Of a stretch of 6,054 nucleotides of DNA, positions 5,475 to 6,054 are shown one piece after another. The DNA lies in assembly GCA_946886805.1 (NCBI GenBank), contig CAMPJM010000264.1, forward strand, positions 1 to 6,054, written 5' to 3'. This DNA is from an uncultured Flammeovirgaceae bacterium (GTDB lineage: Bacteria > Bacteroidota > Bacteroidia > Cytophagales > Cyclobacteriaceae). The notes under the pieces are model-generated. The model searched no databases, was not told the origin of the DNA, and saw only the letters and a list, made by a program, of their open reading frames with translations. The position numbers were made by a program, and so were the translations under genes. Within the stretch, counting starts at the first letter, position 1. Each line of letters begins with the position of its first letter.

Positions 5475-6054
5475 ATGAAAAAAGTTTTGTTTCTTATAGG
5501 GTTCTATTTTTTATTTTTAAATGCCTCAATTGCTCAATTAGCTCCCGTAGCGGGTGATTTTAGGTCTGTAGCAGATGGAAATTGGAATGAGTATTATATA
5601 TGGGAAATTTTTAAAGAAGGTTCTTGGCAGACTGTCGTAACGGACACTATTCCTGGTAAAGAGACTACGGTTTACATTCAGGAACATACAAATGTAGTTC
5701 TTGATAGTAGCGCAGTATGTTATAATCTCCATATCCACGAGAATGGTCAATTAAATTTGGATATTGCCAAATTAGAAGTTTGGGGTTTCTTAAGATTTTA
5801 CGCGGGCGCAGGGTTGCCTGGTACTAATTTAATTTTGCCAGCAGATACACCCGGCGAATGGATTAGGTCCGAAGTAGATGGTAAGTTAGTATTTAGAGGT
5901 AATTCTGACAGAACAATAGTTATGAGTGGTTCTGGGGGGACTTCTGAAGGTTTGTCAGGCTATAACGTAGAAATTGCCTTTGATAAAGGTATAGAAGCGT
6001 CGTTGGATGAAGATTTTAGGTTTGGAAACTTAACGGTTTCTTCAGGAATTTTTA
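5475..6054 (+). CDS. Secreted cell-surface protein, N-terminal part (runs off the window)
   Basis: The first 193 residues are present, with no stop before the edge. A Sec signal peptide is clear: MKK, a hydrophobic core (VLFLIGFYFLFLNA) and a likely cleavage after SIA, before Q21. The mature part starts with APVAGDFRSVADGNWNE, then a WEIF...GSWQ stretch, then TVYIQEHTNVVLDSSAVCYNLHIHENGQLNL. This asparagine-, glycine- and beta-rich pattern (S-x-x-D-G-x-W followed by short V/L strands) is typical of the N-terminal beta-helix or beta-sandwich region of large Bacteroidota surface proteins, which often end in a type IX secretion sorting domain. That end is not in view, so export by type IX secretion is only inferred. 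It is separated from the TPR gene by 377 bases and has its own candidate promoter. No Shine-Dalgarno sequence is seen. No enzyme motif can be named from the part present. Confidence 0.85.
   Translation, partial: MKKVLFLIGFYFLFLNASIAQLAPVAGDFRSVADGNWNEYYIWEIFKEGSWQTVVTDTIPGKETTVYIQEHTNVVLDSSAVCYNLHIHENGQLNLDIAKLEVWGFLRFYAGAGLPGTNLILPADTPGEWIRSEVDGKLVFRGNSDRTIVMSGSGGTSEGLSGYNVEIAFDKGIEASLDEDFRFGNLTVSSGIF

Noticed and set aside
5538..5750. Open frame of 70 codons on the minus strand
   Set aside because: Antisense to the secreted-protein gene, which has a signal peptide and typical composition.

Overview
The window looks like chromosomal DNA of a member of the Bacteroidota (Flavobacteriia or Cytophagia type). 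This rests on the AT-rich composition, the weak or absent Shine-Dalgarno sites at several starts, promoter-like TTG / TAnnTTTG pairs, a TetR-like protein paired with a soluble ABC1 kinase, a TPR lipoprotein, and a secreted protein start of the type common in that phylum. The assignment is an inference; no rRNA or tRNA is present to anchor it.

Layout. Positions 1-150 hold no convincing gene, but they are less AT-rich than what follows and contain two nested long-range complementary segments: either a structured RNA or the end of a mobile element. At 250-574 lie two tandem genes for ~50-residue membrane proteins of the lmo0937/DUF5670 type, clearly duplicates, closed by a strong Rho-independent terminator (594-624). 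A YihY/BrkB-family inner-membrane protein follows (656-1576). After a 289-base gap carrying a short tandem repeat come a TetR-fold protein (1866-2594) and an ABC1/AarF/UbiB-family atypical kinase (2688-3989). Next are a lipoprotein built of nine contiguous TPR repeats (4033-5097), a 377-base intergenic stretch with a GC-rich REP-like palindromic element (5129-5211), and the 5' part of a secreted protein that runs off the right edge (5475 onward). All clear genes are on the + strand.

How the parts may work together. The left half is envelope-related: tiny membrane proteins, YihY, then the regulator-like/kinase pair. The most interesting unit is the TetR-fold protein next to the ABC1 kinase. 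In mitochondria and proteobacteria the ABC1 kinase COQ8/UbiB serves ubiquinone synthesis, and the mitochondrial partner COQ9 is itself a TetR-fold lipid-binding protein that no longer binds DNA. Here the recognition-helix region of the TetR-like protein is acidic, and the kinase has an altered KxGQ motif and no C-terminal membrane anchor. I infer a possible COQ9/COQ8-like lipid or quinone-handling pair in a phylum that normally makes menaquinone. This is a hypothesis, not a demonstrated function.
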